Shown here: positions 43,685 to 51,055 of the stretch, in pieces
Layout: the number at the start of each line of letters is the position of its first letter
Numbering within the stretch: the stretch's first letter is position 1
Position numbers and translations under genes: made by a program
Source of the DNA: Deltaproteobacteria bacterium
GTDB lineage: Bacteria > Desulfobacterota > Syntrophia > Syntrophales > UBA2210
Direction of reading: 5' to 3'
NCBI GenBank assembly: GCA_019314085.1
Contig: JAFCZZ010000001.1
Span: 22,020-86,019 of the forward strand
Length of the DNA: 64,000 nt
The notes under the pieces: generated by a model
Databases searched by the model: none
The model's input: the letters and a program-made list of their open reading frames with translations, nothing else
What the model was told of the DNA's origin: nothing

Positions 43685-45155
43685 TTTCATCACTCCTTTC
43701 GAGCACGGGCTGTAGCTTTTCTTTGAGTTCATCGGTTAGCGGGAGGGTGAAAGTCACCGTCCGGCGATGGTGTTTTAAGTAGCATTGGGTTGCGAAGCCA
43801 TACCGGTGACTGAAACCCCAGTCGGCACAATAGATCTTGACCTCCTTACCGATTGAGGTTTCTTTTGTACAGGCCGCAATCACCATTAAGGTTTCGGTTA
43901 CAGTCTCTGTCAAGGGCATATCGCCAAGGTATCGTCGCAATGTGATTTGGGCGAAAGGGCCAAGAAGAACTCGGATGGCCTCTTCCTTCCACCTATACGG
44001 CGAGTGTGACAGTTCTCCATTTTCAACGGTCATGGGCATCAGCAAGATTTCATGAACAGAACCATCGGGCGATTCTTCCTCAGGCACGATATACAACGGA
44101 TCGAGATGGGCTTCAGCGCTGAGCTTCACCAAGAAGCCGCCAGCGTGCGAGTCTGCCATGGATTCCGCTGCTGCAAGCAGCCTTTCTCGGTTAACAGCAA
44201 ATACACGCGGATAGCCTTCAATGCCGGACAGCTCAACATGGGTCAAGACCGGGCATTCGTAATCGCCGCTAATCAAGCGACAGCCGTATTGCGTATAGTC
44301 ACGGTGGTCGATCTTGTAGGGGTCAAAGACCACGCGGCCAGCAGACTTCTGAGCGTATGGCTTGATGTCCTTGAGGGCTTGAATCAGTTTCTGCCTCCGG
44401 AAAGCGAGAGTAGCGATGTATTCACGGTTCCGGGCCGGTTCAAGGATGTGGTCAAACCTGGGATATTTCCCTGCAGGGGTAGGCGTGATAATCGCTATTT
44501 CACCTGCCCAAGTTGCCACTGCCAAGCACAGAAATTGCGCATCGTTATATTCTTTGATACCGATGAGTTCGTCTTCATAGCGCTTCGCAAATACTGCTTT
44601 GGCTTCCTCGCTGGCCTCAAATTGCCCAATGCGGACGATTATCGGGCTTTCCCTGCGCAGATCGGCGAGCAGCTTGGCGATATGGGCCGGAATCAAGAAC
44701 TCGAAGGGCTTGCAGTCTTCAACCTTCTTGCGCCAGACATGCAACTGGTAAGAGTCCGTAGCAGCCACTCTGACCTCTTGGCCGTCGCAACATATTTGGA
44801 CGCACATCAGCACCGGGCGAGTTGTATCGTCCCCCACTGCTCGCCAAGTAAATGCCCACGCATCCCCATAAACCGGCAACTCGATCAGTTGCTTAGCGAT
44901 GGACATATCAAGTATCTGTTTCCTCAGATTCCGGGCCAGTTCGGGTTCTTCAGCGTTCCCGACGCGCTTGGCCGTGTTGCGGGCGATTTGATAGCGACCG
45001 TCCATGCTATCGTGCGAGTAGCACACCGCGATAGCCATGCCGGGGCGCTTGAAGAAAGTCCAGACCAGATACTGCTTCTCCCCAGCTTCCGGCAACGGTA
45101 TGGCGTTGAAGTCCTTGGCCTTGAGCGCCTTAGCAAGGTTGATTGCTGTCCTCAT
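43674..45155 (-). CDS. Beta sliding-clamp-like protein (DnaN family), long form
   Basis: A 493-residue protein from ATG 45155 after GGAGGTGA. The DnaN pattern is visible: RPVLMCVQICCDGQEVRVAA, TDSYQLHVWRKKVE (113-146), then FEFLIPAHIAKLLADLRR; later KYPRFDHILEPARN, ALKDIKPYAQKS, and FAVNRERLLAAAESMADSHA with a P-x-Y-I-V-P strand near 355-375. A bacterial clamp has ~370 residues, so insertions account for the excess. It would encircle DNA and hold a polymerase. Resemblance is real but remote. Confidence 0.6.
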   Translation of the reverse strand: MRTAINLAKALKAKDFNAIPLPEAGEKQYLVWTFFKRPGMAIAVCYSHDSMDGRYQIARNTAKRVGNAEEPELARNLRKQILDMSIAKQLIELPVYGDAWAFTWRAVGDDTTRPVLMCVQICCDGQEVRVAATDSYQLHVWRKKVEDCKPFEFLIPAHIAKLLADLRRESPIIVRIGQFEASEEAKAVFAKRYEDELIGIKEYNDAQFLCLAVATWAGEIAIITPTPAGKYPRFDHILEPARNREYIATLAFRRQKLIQALKDIKPYAQKSAGRVVFDPYKIDHRDYTQYGCRLISGDYECPVLTHVELSGIEGYPRVFAVNRERLLAAAESMADSHAGGFLVKLSAEAHLDPLYIVPEEESPDGSVHEILLMPMTVENGELSHSPYRWKEEAIRVLLGPFAQITLRRYLGDMPLTETVTETLMVIAACTKETSIGKEVKIYCADWGFSHRYGFATQCYLKHHRRTVTFTLPLTDELKEKLQPVLERSDENVE

Positions 45156-45372
45156 CCTGCTTCACCTCCTCGCCGATGATAACGGCGATAGTAAGGTCTT
45201 CGCTGCGTATCCGAGCTGCTTTGCTCACTTGCCTAATGGCCTGGTCGGCGTTAGCGGCCCTAGTAAGCCAAACTTCATCGTCAACATAAAATACTGGGAA
45301 ATCGAAAAACATTTCTCCTACGTCCTTTACCGTGCCACAACTCTCTCGCCGCCTTACGACGTAAATAGCCAT
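45130..45372 (-). CDS. Small hypothetical protein
   Basis: An 80-residue protein with AAGGAGGGATAGCA before ATG 45372. Strands FPVFYVDDEVWLTRAANADQ and SEDLTIAVIIGEEVKQDEDS. It overlaps the clamp-like gene by 26 bases. No family recognised. Confidence 0.5.
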   Translation of the reverse strand: MAIYVVRRRESCGTVKDVGEMFFDFPVFYVDDEVWLTRAANADQAIRQVSKAARIRSEDLTIAVIIGEEVKQDEDSNQPC

Positions 45373-45394
45373 TGCTATCCCTCCTTCTTGAGGT

Positions 45395-45778
45395 TTATCC
45401 CAACACTGAGGGCGGATGTCCCGCCACCCAGTTGGCTGCTATGGTCAATGCCCGCCGTATATCAGAAACACAAAACCTCGCAGACATGTAATGCAAAGGA
45501 GCGTTGATTGACACATGCGGCGAGCGCCATTCTGTTATGGCGGCTACGTGGCATTTGCCGTCCCACAAGTAAACCAGCGCTTCGCGCCCCATGACGCTTC
45601 TGCCCAGTGTAATCCCCAACCCCTGCCGCAGACGCTTGAGCGCTTTCGCCAAGCCTTGCCCTTGCTCCACGATATACCCACTATTGGGGTCCCAAGCAGC
45701 CCATCGAAAGCATTTGCCAATCTCAGACCGAATAACAGGCTTCAGCCACTTGCTGGCCTTAGAACCAGATTCGGCCAT
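45395..45778 (-). CDS. Hypothetical protein
   Basis: A 127-residue protein with GGAAGGGGGTATAGCCC before ATG 45778, 18 bases after a likely transcript start. Basic N-terminus, then beta-type core (ALVYLWDGKCHVAAITEWRS). No family recognised. Confidence 0.5.
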   Translation of the reverse strand: MAESGSKASKWLKPVIRSEIGKCFRWAAWDPNSGYIVEQGQGLAKALKRLRQGLGITLGRSVMGREALVYLWDGKCHVAAITEWRSPHVSINAPLHYMSARFCVSDIRRALTIAANWVAGHPPSVLG

Positions 45779-45802
45779 GGGCTATACCCCCTTCCCGTGC
45801 TC

Positions 45803-45830
45803 AGTATACCTTGTAGCGCAAGCCGCTAAA
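45803..45830 (-). promoter_or_regulatory. TTTAGC-N16-TATACT promoter
   Basis: Minus strand: TTTAGC (45830-45825), 16 bases, TATACT (45808-45803), directly before the 45778 gene. It overlaps the stop of the next gene upstream. Confidence 0.6.
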
Positions 45831-46212
45831 CTCTGATAAACCGACGGACCGCAACAATCTGCCCCTTCTCGTCGCGAATGGCCGTCGGGCCGGTATCTGG
45901 TGCCACCACAATGATAGCCCGGTCGTAATTTCTTGCCACCGTTTCAGTAACAGCCTGTAGCGCCGGAAGCGATACAATGAAGATGTGCGTCTGGTCCTCG
46001 TCGAGCAGGTCTTCAGGTGGCAACCCTTCCGGCTCGCCAAATATCCTCACGACAATCGGTAAGTCACAGTCATACAGGCGAGCTGTGGAATCAGGCCGGT
46101 CTTCACAAGTAAGCCTTGCCACATATCCGCTCGGCGGGAATCGAGCTACTATCTCGCCCGATTCGTCCGCCAAGCGAATCTCGTGCGGTGTAAGGTTCCA
46201 GACTTTATACAT
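45826..46212 (-). CDS. Conserved phage hypothetical protein
   Basis: About 128 residues from ATG 46212, with GGGAGGCGATTGCAAG before it. VWNLTPHEIRLADESGEIVA, ARFPPSGYVARL and the C-terminal VVAPDTGPTAIRDEKGQIVA form a small domain common in phage accessory regions (N-L-T-P-H start, P-S-G, P-D-T-G-P end). Function unknown. Confidence 0.6.
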   Translation of the reverse strand: MYKVWNLTPHEIRLADESGEIVARFPPSGYVARLTCEDRPDSTARLYDCDLPIVVRIFGEPEGLPPEDLLDEDQTHIFIVSLPALQAVTETVARNYDRAIIVVAPDTGPTAIRDEKGQIVAVRRFIRV

Positions 46213-46236
46213 CTTGCAATCGCCTCCCAGCTCTTT

Positions 46237-46264
46237 AGTATACCGCGCTAACGCCTCGCCCAAA
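46237..46264 (-). promoter_or_regulatory. TTTGGG-N16-TATACT promoter
   Basis: Minus strand: TTTGGG (46264-46259), 16 bases, TATACT (46242-46237). The transcript would start about 20 bases before the 46212 gene. Confidence 0.6.
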
Positions 46265-46274
46265 CATCAAATTC

Positions 46275-46356
46275 TGGTGGACGCGCCCGGGAATCGAACC
46301 CGGGTACCAAGCGCTGCACACCGGCCTTAGCGCTTGGTCGAACCTATTCTGCGCCC
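46275..46356 (-). ncRNA. tRNA-like RNA A (alanine-type acceptor, no D-arm, single long arm)
   Basis: An 82-nt RNA. Acceptor GGGCGC/GCGTCC with a G3.U70 pair, A73 and encoded CCA; one mismatch at position 7-66. T-arm CCCGGG-TTCGATT-CCCGGG. Instead of D- and anticodon arms there is a D-loop-like GGTTCG and one 10-bp hairpin (ACCAAGCGCT/AGCGCTTGGT) with a 13-nt loop AAGGCCGGTGTGC. This is not a normal tRNA. RNA B at 54844 has the same plan. A TATAAT lies ten bases before the 5' end. Confidence 0.7.
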
Positions 46357-46367
46357 ATACTGCATCA

Positions 46368-46946
46368 TTATATCCACTGGTAGGCGTCTTCAATAGCGCC
46401 CACAGCCTCGGCTACCAGCAGCCGATAAGGCCTAGGCAAGTCACTAAACAACTGCAGCCACCTGCCCAGCATGTTCATCTCCCTCAGCCCGGTTGACAGG
46501 TCTAGGGCCTCGGCTATCTCAGTGATGTCAAAACAAGCATCAATCGGTTCGCCGGTCACTTCTGCCCAGACCAGGGCCATGAAGACGGTTGCCGGGCCGC
46601 CGCTGCTACCGTAGTTACAGCTTGCCCATTCCACGCTCCTGACGATGTTGGCGGCCTTGGTCAGTTCCTTCCCACTGGGCCATAACTGTGCCGCTAGCTT
46701 AATCACCTGCAACAGGTCAATATCGCCTTCTTCTGCGTGAAGTGCGAAAGTCTCTGTATCAGTTTCCACGAATTCCACATCATCTTTGTCAATGCCGAAG
46801 CGCTTGAGGGCTTCAGCTATGGCGTATTTAGCACACGGCGCGATAAGCGCCCCAGCCCCCAGCACCCACATTGCAGTAGCCTTCTCCCTCAGTCCCTTAG
46901 GATACTTTTCGAAATTATCCGGCGTTGGCAAGCTCACGGTTACCAT
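46368..46946 (-). CDS. Hypothetical protein
   Basis: About 192 residues from ATG 46946, five bases after GGAGGTGA. Helical and acidic (LRREMNMLGRWLQLFSDLPR-like end, EEGDIDLLQVIKLAAQLWPS). Its stop codon lies inside the TATAAT in front of tRNA-like RNA A. No family recognised. Confidence 0.55.
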   Translation of the reverse strand: MVTVSLPTPDNFEKYPKGLREKATAMWVLGAGALIAPCAKYAIAEALKRFGIDKDDVEFVETDTETFALHAEEGDIDLLQVIKLAAQLWPSGKELTKAANIVRSVEWASCNYGSSGGPATVFMALVWAEVTGEPIDACFDITEIAEALDLSTGLREMNMLGRWLQLFSDLPRPYRLLVAEAVGAIEDAYQWI

Positions 46947-46999
46947 CGCTTTCACCTCCGCTCAGTTTTCTCCCCGCCGCATGGCGGTCTATCCTTGCG

Positions 47000-47083
47000 C
47001 TAAACACCAAACATTAACCGCAACAGGCGATTAATGAGCTGGGCCAAAACCAAGGCCAGCAGAAACATCACTGCTGTTTCCAT
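47000..47083 (-). CDS. 27-residue membrane peptide
   Basis: ATG 47083 is nine bases after a GGAGG. The peptide starts METAVMFLLALVLAQLINRL and is one hydrophobic helix. The ribosome site and the clean membrane span support translation. It overlaps the end of the 47561 gene in another frame. Confidence 0.5.
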   Translation of the reverse strand: METAVMFLLALVLAQLINRLLRLMFGV

Positions 47084-47561
47084 TGGGCTTCGCCTCCTTC
47101 TTACTTCTGCTTGCTAACGCGCTTGTTAGTTTCCCCAATGCGCATACGAGCCTATAGAATGCCTGCGCATCCCAAGGATTATCGAAAGGCACATAGGGCA
47201 GAATCTCCAACCAAACGCCATCGGGAATCTCTTCATGGCGATAATATTTCTGGCCCCGCTTCCACTCTAACATCCACCCTGGGGAGATCATCCCCACAAG
47301 CCACCTGTTCTGTGACTTGTCGAATACCGGCGGCTCTAAGTCCACATGTTCGCGAAAGACGCGGAATAACCGCGCCAGCGGCATTTCTATCTCTGCGTTG
47401 ACGATGAATTCGCCGGTAGTAACTCGTATAAGCTTACCGCCTACCACTTGTGCCACGTGCCTCGCTGCTTCTTGGGCCGCCGCGCGAAACTCCTTTCGCG
47501 ATAAATCGTGATCAGTCGTCTCGCCATTCGGCTCGATATAGAATTGCATTATGCATCTCAT
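47031..47561 (-). CDS. Hypothetical protein
   Basis: A 176-residue protein. Beta-type core (GGKLIRVTTGEFIVNAEIEM) and Trp/Pro-rich middle, polar tail. A two-tier hairpin lies 20 bases upstream of ATG 47561. No family recognised. Confidence 0.5.
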   Translation of the reverse strand: MRCIMQFYIEPNGETTDHDLSRKEFRAAAQEAARHVAQVVGGKLIRVTTGEFIVNAEIEMPLARLFRVFREHVDLEPPVFDKSQNRWLVGMISPGWMLEWKRGQKYYRHEEIPDGVWLEILPYVPFDNPWDAQAFYRLVCALGKLTSALASRSKKEAKPNGNSSDVSAGLGFGPAH

Positions 47562-47580
47562 GTTATATCACTTCCCTTCC

Positions 47581-47625
47581 CGACGCTTTGGCTCCACCGC
47601 CCAGCGCGATGAAGCCAAGGCGTTG
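47581..47625 (-). repeat. Two-tier leader hairpin, copy 1
   Basis: Outer stem CGACGC/GCGTTG (47581-47586 with 47620-47625, one G.U) and inner TTGGCT/AGCCAA (47588-47593 with 47613-47618). It lies 20 bases before the 47561 start. Copies 2 and 3 share the plan with compensating base changes. Confidence 0.6.
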
Positions 47626-47652
47626 GGCCGGAGGAGCCCGGCCCTAGCGCCA

Positions 47653-47871
47653 CTACACCTCGCTGAACCGCATCTCTACGGTTACAATCTCCATGTCCTT
47701 CGCCCGCTGCTTCAGTTCTTCTTCCACCTGTTCCCACTCGCCTTGCGCCCACACCTGCCCCTGCGGGCCAAGAAGAACCCAGCTAAGCTCTCCGTCTATC
47801 ACCTGCGCCATAACGCAACAGCCCAGTGCAGCGCAGGCCAAGTCGAGCCACTTCTCTTGTTCCCAAGTCAT
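47653..47871 (-). CDS. Small hypothetical protein
   Basis: A 72-residue protein with GGGAAGGGGGTACCAGCG before ATG 47871. Acidic, with Trp and Gly turns (LLGPQGQVWAQGEWEQVEEE). No family recognised. Confidence 0.5.
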   Translation of the reverse strand: MTWEQEKWLDLACAALGCCVMAQVIDGELSWVLLGPQGQVWAQGEWEQVEEELKQRAKDMEIVTVEMRFSEV

Positions 47872-47888
47872 CGCTGGTACCCCCTTCC

Positions 47889-47930
47889 CGACGCTCTCGC
47901 CCCACCCTCGCGGATGGGGCCAGGGCGTCG
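47889..47930 (-). repeat. Two-tier leader hairpin, copy 2
   Basis: Outer CGACGC/GCGTCG (47889-47894 with 47925-47930) and inner GCCCCA/TGGGGC (47899-47904 with 47915-47920), 18 bases before the 47871 start. Confidence 0.65.
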
Positions 47931-47995
47931 GGCCGGGCCGAAGCCCCGACGCCTCAGACTGTTAGAGGCTTACAACTTGGTGCTTAGGCTGCCGC

Positions 47996-48176
47996 TCAGG
48001 CCGAAACAGGTTCAAGCCCAAGCGGTAAGTGACGCCCATCAATCACCAAGTCCACGTTGCCGTGCGTTGTGGCGATAACCGTGCTTTTGCCCGTGCGCGA
48101 TGGCTGGCCCTCCACACTCAGATCAATTCGTGATGACCAGCTTGCCCCCTTCGCGCTTCATGTCCACGTTATACAC
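47996..48176 (-). pseudogene. Frameshifted small conserved phage gene
   Basis: GTG 48176 is eight or nine bases after GGGAGG. The first 16 codons read MYNVDMKREGGKLVIT and then hit TGA. Moving by one base at 48124-48130 continues in good protein sequence (IDLSVEGQPSRTGKSTVIAT, then THGNVDLVIDGRHLPLGLEP) to a TGA at 47996. Joined, this is a ~60-residue member of a small family known from many phages (strand, D-L-S, S-x-x-G-K-S, A-x-T-x-G-N). One extra A explains the break: a real mutation, sequencing error or programmed frameshift. Confidence 0.6.
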
Positions 48177-48227
48177 TTCTCGCACCTCCCTCTTGCTTTT
48201 TATCATCGGGCGCTAACGCGCCCCCTT

Positions 48228-48629
48228 TTACTCCGGCGGCCAAATGTTATTGTCTGCGATATGAACAGCCTCCCACAGGGCCTCGGCTATGTCTGTCGTA
48301 ATCACAGCGGTTGTATCATCGGGCACTATATCGGCGTCGCGAAGTGTTTCATCATGCACGAACCAAGCCCGGCGAGCCCCCGTGTCAGAGATTTCTAGGC
48401 CGCGCGATACGACAGCGATGCCATCAGGCCCGATTACTTCGATGACGGTGAGCGGCGAACCTTCGGCAAGTGACGGCTGCTCCAAGGCGATGATTCGCTG
48501 GATCAACGTCCTCATGCCTTCTTGCCGGTCAGGATAGCACCCCAGCGCGAAGCCATTGTCCCAAATCCATCCTTTGTCGTCCGCGCCATAGAAGTGATAT
48601 TTGGGCGCTTTGATGGCTATAGCTACCAT
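48228..48629 (-). CDS. Hypothetical protein
   Basis: A 133-residue protein with GGGAGGTGCAGGCAC before ATG 48629. Beta-rich with EVIGPDGIAVVSRGLEISDT. A hairpin at 48651-48667 precedes it. No family recognised. Confidence 0.5.
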   Translation of the reverse strand: MVAIAIKAPKYHFYGADDKGWIWDNGFALGCYPDRQEGMRTLIQRIIALEQPSLAEGSPLTVIEVIGPDGIAVVSRGLEISDTGARRAWFVHDETLRDADIVPDDTTAVITTDIAEALWEAVHIADNNIWPPE

Positions 48630-48650
48630 GTGCCTGCACCTCCCTTGCGT

Positions 48651-48667
48651 GGGGCGCTAACCGCCCC
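48651..48667 (-). repeat. Leader hairpin before the 48629 gene
   Basis: GGGGCG/CGCCCC (48651-48656 with 48662-48667), loop CTAAC, 22 bases before the start. Same position as the two-tier hairpins; sequence differs. A similar GGGCGC/GCGCCC hairpin with a TAAC loop is at 48208-48223. Confidence 0.55.
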
Positions 48668-48734
48668 GCATCCCAAACCTGCCGTTTCTCGCGACAAGTT
48701 TGGGGCGCGGGGCGTCAAGCCCCGCCGGTTGATT

Positions 48735-49019
48735 TTACGATGTTCGCCCTCCCTCTAGCGCTTTGGCTACCGCCCCCAACCACCTCGCCACCGCATCGGG
48801 CCTCTTCCACAAGGCAAACATCGCCCACGCTACCCAATCAGCCACATAAGCCTTGTCCTTGCCGTACGACTCAAGCGCTTTACCCAGTTCGTAGATAGCC
48901 GTTGCGGGATTTTCGGGGCGCAGTACACACGCCGCTGCCGCAATCGCTACACCAATCTCTGTATCTCTGTCTCCATCCAAGCTTTCCGGGCGAAATTCGC
49001 CGAGGAAGCTTCCCAGCAT
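48735..49019 (-). CDS. Small hypothetical protein
   Basis: About 94 residues from ATG 49019, after GGAAGGGGGTAGCGCA. Ala-rich helices (IGVAIAAAACVLRPENPATA). No family recognised. The longer open frame upstream is a shadow of the leader hairpin. Confidence 0.5.
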   Translation of the reverse strand: MLGSFLGEFRPESLDGDRDTEIGVAIAAAACVLRPENPATAIYELGKALESYGKDKAYVADWVAWAMFALWKRPDAVARWLGAVAKALEGGRTS

Positions 49020-49040
49020 TGCGCTACCCCCTTCCGTCTT

Positions 49041-49081
49041 CGGCGCTCCTGCCCCACCTTGGCGATGGGGCGGGATCGCCG
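49041..49081 (-). repeat. Two-tier leader hairpin, copy 3
   Basis: Outer CGGCG/CGCCG (49041-49045 with 49077-49081) and inner GCCCCA/TGGGGC (49051-49056 with 49066-49071), 22 bases before the 49019 start. The outer stem differs from copy 2 but still pairs. Confidence 0.65.
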
Positions 49082-49114
49082 GGCCGCCGCGAAGGCGGCC
49101 TTGGGCGATGAGCA

Positions 49115-49342
49115 TTAGGCTGTGGCAGCCCAAAGGTTCAAGGCGCTCAGTAGCTGCTCAAATACTTTCACCACCTTGCCTCGACCTGCTGGGAGCCGCA
49201 ACACATACTCTTCTTTTTCGGCGTCATAGTCGAGTTCGTAACCTGCTGCTTCTACTGCTCGGTCGAGGATATAGATATACGGCAGAAGAAATTCCTCCCA
49301 GTAGGTCACGTTGCCTTGCTCTACACGTAGACGCGCTTTCAT
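49115..49342 (-). CDS. Small hypothetical protein
   Basis: A 75-residue protein with GGGAAGGGGGAACGAGC before ATG 49342. First gene of the leftward operon, directly behind the promoter at 49381. DYDAEKEEYVLRLPAGRGKV is notable. No family recognised. Confidence 0.55.
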   Translation of the reverse strand: MKARLRVEQGNVTYWEEFLLPYIYILDRAVEAAGYELDYDAEKEEYVLRLPAGRGKVVKVFEQLLSALNLWAATA

Positions 49343-49380
49343 GCTCGTTCCCCCTTCCCTGTCTCGCGCTTTCCACTCTC

Positions 49381-49408
49381 ATTATACCCACTCGCGCCGG
49401 GTGCTAAA
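49381..49408 (-). promoter_or_regulatory. TTTAGC-N16-TATAAT promoter of the leftward operon
   Basis: Minus strand: TTTAGC (49408-49403), 16 bases, TATAAT (49386-49381). It would drive genes from 49342 leftwards. An 18-bp palindrome starts ten bases upstream of its -35. Confidence 0.65.
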
Positions 49409-49417
49409 CATGTTTTG

Positions 49418-49435
49418 TGTAACAACCTTGTTACA
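49418..49435. promoter_or_regulatory. Operator-like palindrome, copy 1
   Basis: TGTAACAACCTTGTTACA: 8-base arms that match perfectly around CC. Close to the leftward promoter. Copy 2 (49911-49928) is 15/18 identical and lies before the rightward promoter. Confidence 0.6.
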
Positions 49436-49910
49436 TCCGGCGCCCGGCGCCAGTAATGCGCCTGCGCTCACCCAAAGCGCCGCTGCGGCGCAGCGCCTTT
49501 AGCGGCTTGTCACAATTGCCAAGCATTCGCAACAGCCAAGACTGTGTTACTGCAAATCGTGGGCAATAACGCAGGCCAAGCAGCTACTGCTGATTTGGGC
49601 CAAGCCCGGCCCAAGGCCTGAAGCTTAGCCTTGGACCTTCAGGCCTGGCCTTCGGCCTAGCCTTTATCGGCCTCCATTATATATATGTGCCAGTCGGGCC
49701 GGATTTAAACCTGCTGGGCCAGAAAATTTTCGGCTTTTCGGGCCGGGGCCTTGGGCCTGGCTTGAGGCGGGCCAGTCGGGCTGAGGCAGCCGGGCCGAGC
49801 CATATTGGGCTTGGCTGGCCAGGCCGAGCCAGCAAAGGCCGGGGCAATCGGGCTTGGGCCGGATCGGGCCGGGGCCTTCGGGCCGGATTAGGCCGAAGGC
49901 CGGGGCCGGA
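49436..49910. other. Noncoding GGCC-saturated stretch
   Basis: No convincing gene. I count 25 GGCC tetramers in the 360 bases 49561-49920, against one or two expected by chance in balanced DNA. Open frames here are low-complexity by-products. Together with the flanking palindromes and divergent promoters, the stretch looks like a control or replication region. Confidence 0.6.
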
Positions 49911-49928
49911 TGTAACAACATGTTTACA
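49911..49928. promoter_or_regulatory. Operator-like palindrome, copy 2
   Basis: TGTAACAACATGTTTACA, an imperfect dyad 15/18 identical to copy 1. It ends 37 bases before the -35 of the rightward promoter, the mirror position of copy 1. Confidence 0.55.
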
Positions 49929-49964
49929 TCAGCATGTTTCGGGCCGGTTTAGGGTAGACTGGTC

Positions 49965-49994
49965 TTGACAGCCATTAGCGTGATATGCTATACT
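49965..49994 (+). promoter_or_regulatory. Rightward promoter for the two GGCC-rich genes
   Basis: TTGACA (49965-49970), 18 bases, TATACT (49989-49994). Transcription would start near 50001, 47 bases before the first ATG. Confidence 0.75.
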
Positions 49995-50047
49995 GGGCCT
50001 TGACAATGGGCCTTGAGGCCCCCGAAGCTAAGTCGGAGGTGAGTCTA

Positions 50048-50266
50048 ATGTCTGAGAAACTCTACGAACTGGCCTGCCAACAGGCCGGGCCGGAGTTTGC
50101 GGAGTTAGTGCAGGATATTGCAATTGCAGTCCTTGACGAAATGGCCGCGGACGAACATGACCCAGAATGGCAGAAGGCCTTCAGCATTAACCGGGCCTTG
50201 AACTGGCTGAAGGCCAAGCGGGCCGTTGAGAAACTGGCTGCAGCATGGAAACAGGCTGAATCCTAA
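50048..50266 (+). CDS. Small hypothetical protein
   Basis: A 72-residue acidic helical protein; ATG 50048 follows GGAGGTGAGTCTA. Contains QDIAIAVLDEMAADEHDPEW. It shares its ribosome-site sequence (GGAGGTGAGTC) with the next gene. No family recognised. Confidence 0.6.
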   Translation: MSEKLYELACQQAGPEFAELVQDIAIAVLDEMAADEHDPEWQKAFSINRALNWLKAKRAVEKLAAAWKQAES

Positions 50267-50281
50267 GGGGAGGTGAGTCCA

Positions 50282-50908
50282 ATGTCAGTAACCTTTGACG
50301 TATGGCCTTGGGCCGACAAGCTAATGCTTCAATTGGGCTTGGCCAGCCAGGCCAAACTGGTCAGGCTGGCCAGGTGGGCCAGCCAGGCCTTGAAAGCCAA
50401 GCCCAAGTATGAGTATCGGGCCTATAAAGCTGATATCAAGGCCGAAGGCCCGGCCTTCAAGCTTGTGTGGATGGAAAAGCCTTCCGGGCCTTGCTGGCTT
50501 ATCTGGGCCAAGCCCAAGCAAGCTTGGGCCTGGCCTATGTGGACTGAAGGCTGCATCATCGAGCGTCAAGGCCGCTTGTGGCTGCAGGCCCGCGGGCTTG
50601 GCATGATTGAGATTGATAGCATAAGCCAAGCTATTCATATCCTTCTGGCCCGGCCCGGCCTTGGGCCTGCTGAGGCCCCGGCCTACAAGGCCGAGCCAGA
50701 TAACGGCAGGCCGGATCGGGCCATTGTCACAACCCTTGAAGGCAGCCAGATAACCTACTACTACAAGCCCGAACCGGGCTACTGGGCCAGGCAGACTTTG
50801 CAAGACAAGGCCCTGGCCCGAGCCTGGCCCAAGGTAGTTTCATCATATCGGGCTTTGATGAGGCTTGCCAGGGAAAAGCAGGCCCAAGTCAAGCGGGCCT
50901 TTGACTAA
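50282..50908 (+). CDS. Hypothetical protein coded by GGCC-rich DNA
   Basis: A 208-residue protein from ATG 50282 behind GGGGAGGTGAGTCCA. Rich in Ala, Lys, Leu, Trp (VWMEKPSGPCWLIWAKPKQA). GGCC occurs every 10-20 bases through much of the gene, mainly as Ala/Gly/Pro junctions, far above other genes. A terminator follows 13 bases after the stop. No family recognised. Confidence 0.6.
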   Translation: MSVTFDVWPWADKLMLQLGLASQAKLVRLARWASQALKAKPKYEYRAYKADIKAEGPAFKLVWMEKPSGPCWLIWAKPKQAWAWPMWTEGCIIERQGRLWLQARGLGMIEIDSISQAIHILLARPGLGPAEAPAYKAEPDNGRPDRAIVTTLEGSQITYYYKPEPGYWARQTLQDKALARAWPKVVSSYRALMRLAREKQAQVKRAFD

Positions 50909-50920
50909 CAAACCCTCTTC

Positions 50921-50960
50921 GGGCCGGGCCAGCAGCATATCGGCCCGGCCCTTCTTTTTT
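50921..50960 (+). terminator. Intrinsic terminator
   Basis: GGGCCGGGCC (50921-50930) pairs with GGCCCGGCCC (50942-50951), loop 11 bases, then TTCTTTTTT. It closes the two-gene rightward operon. Confidence 0.9.
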
Positions 50961-51055
50961 GCCTGCCGGGCTTATCGAGAACCGTGAGCAAATGAGAATG
51001 AATAGCAAAGGAGAGGGAAGGGGAGTTGAGAGAGGTTTGCAGCAGCCAAAGAACC

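Noticed and set aside
44052..45179. A 375-codon plus-strand open frame
   Set aside because: It is the exact antisense of the clamp-like gene, has no ribosome site and no protein-like pattern.
46275..46356. An ordinary tRNA-Ala or a full tmRNA
   Set aside because: There is no D-arm or 7-base anticodon loop, and the 13-base hairpin loop is far too short for a tmRNA message part.
49664..49921. An 85-codon minus-strand frame
   Set aside because: Low-complexity Gly/Pro/Ala product of the GGCC-rich stretch, with no ribosome site.
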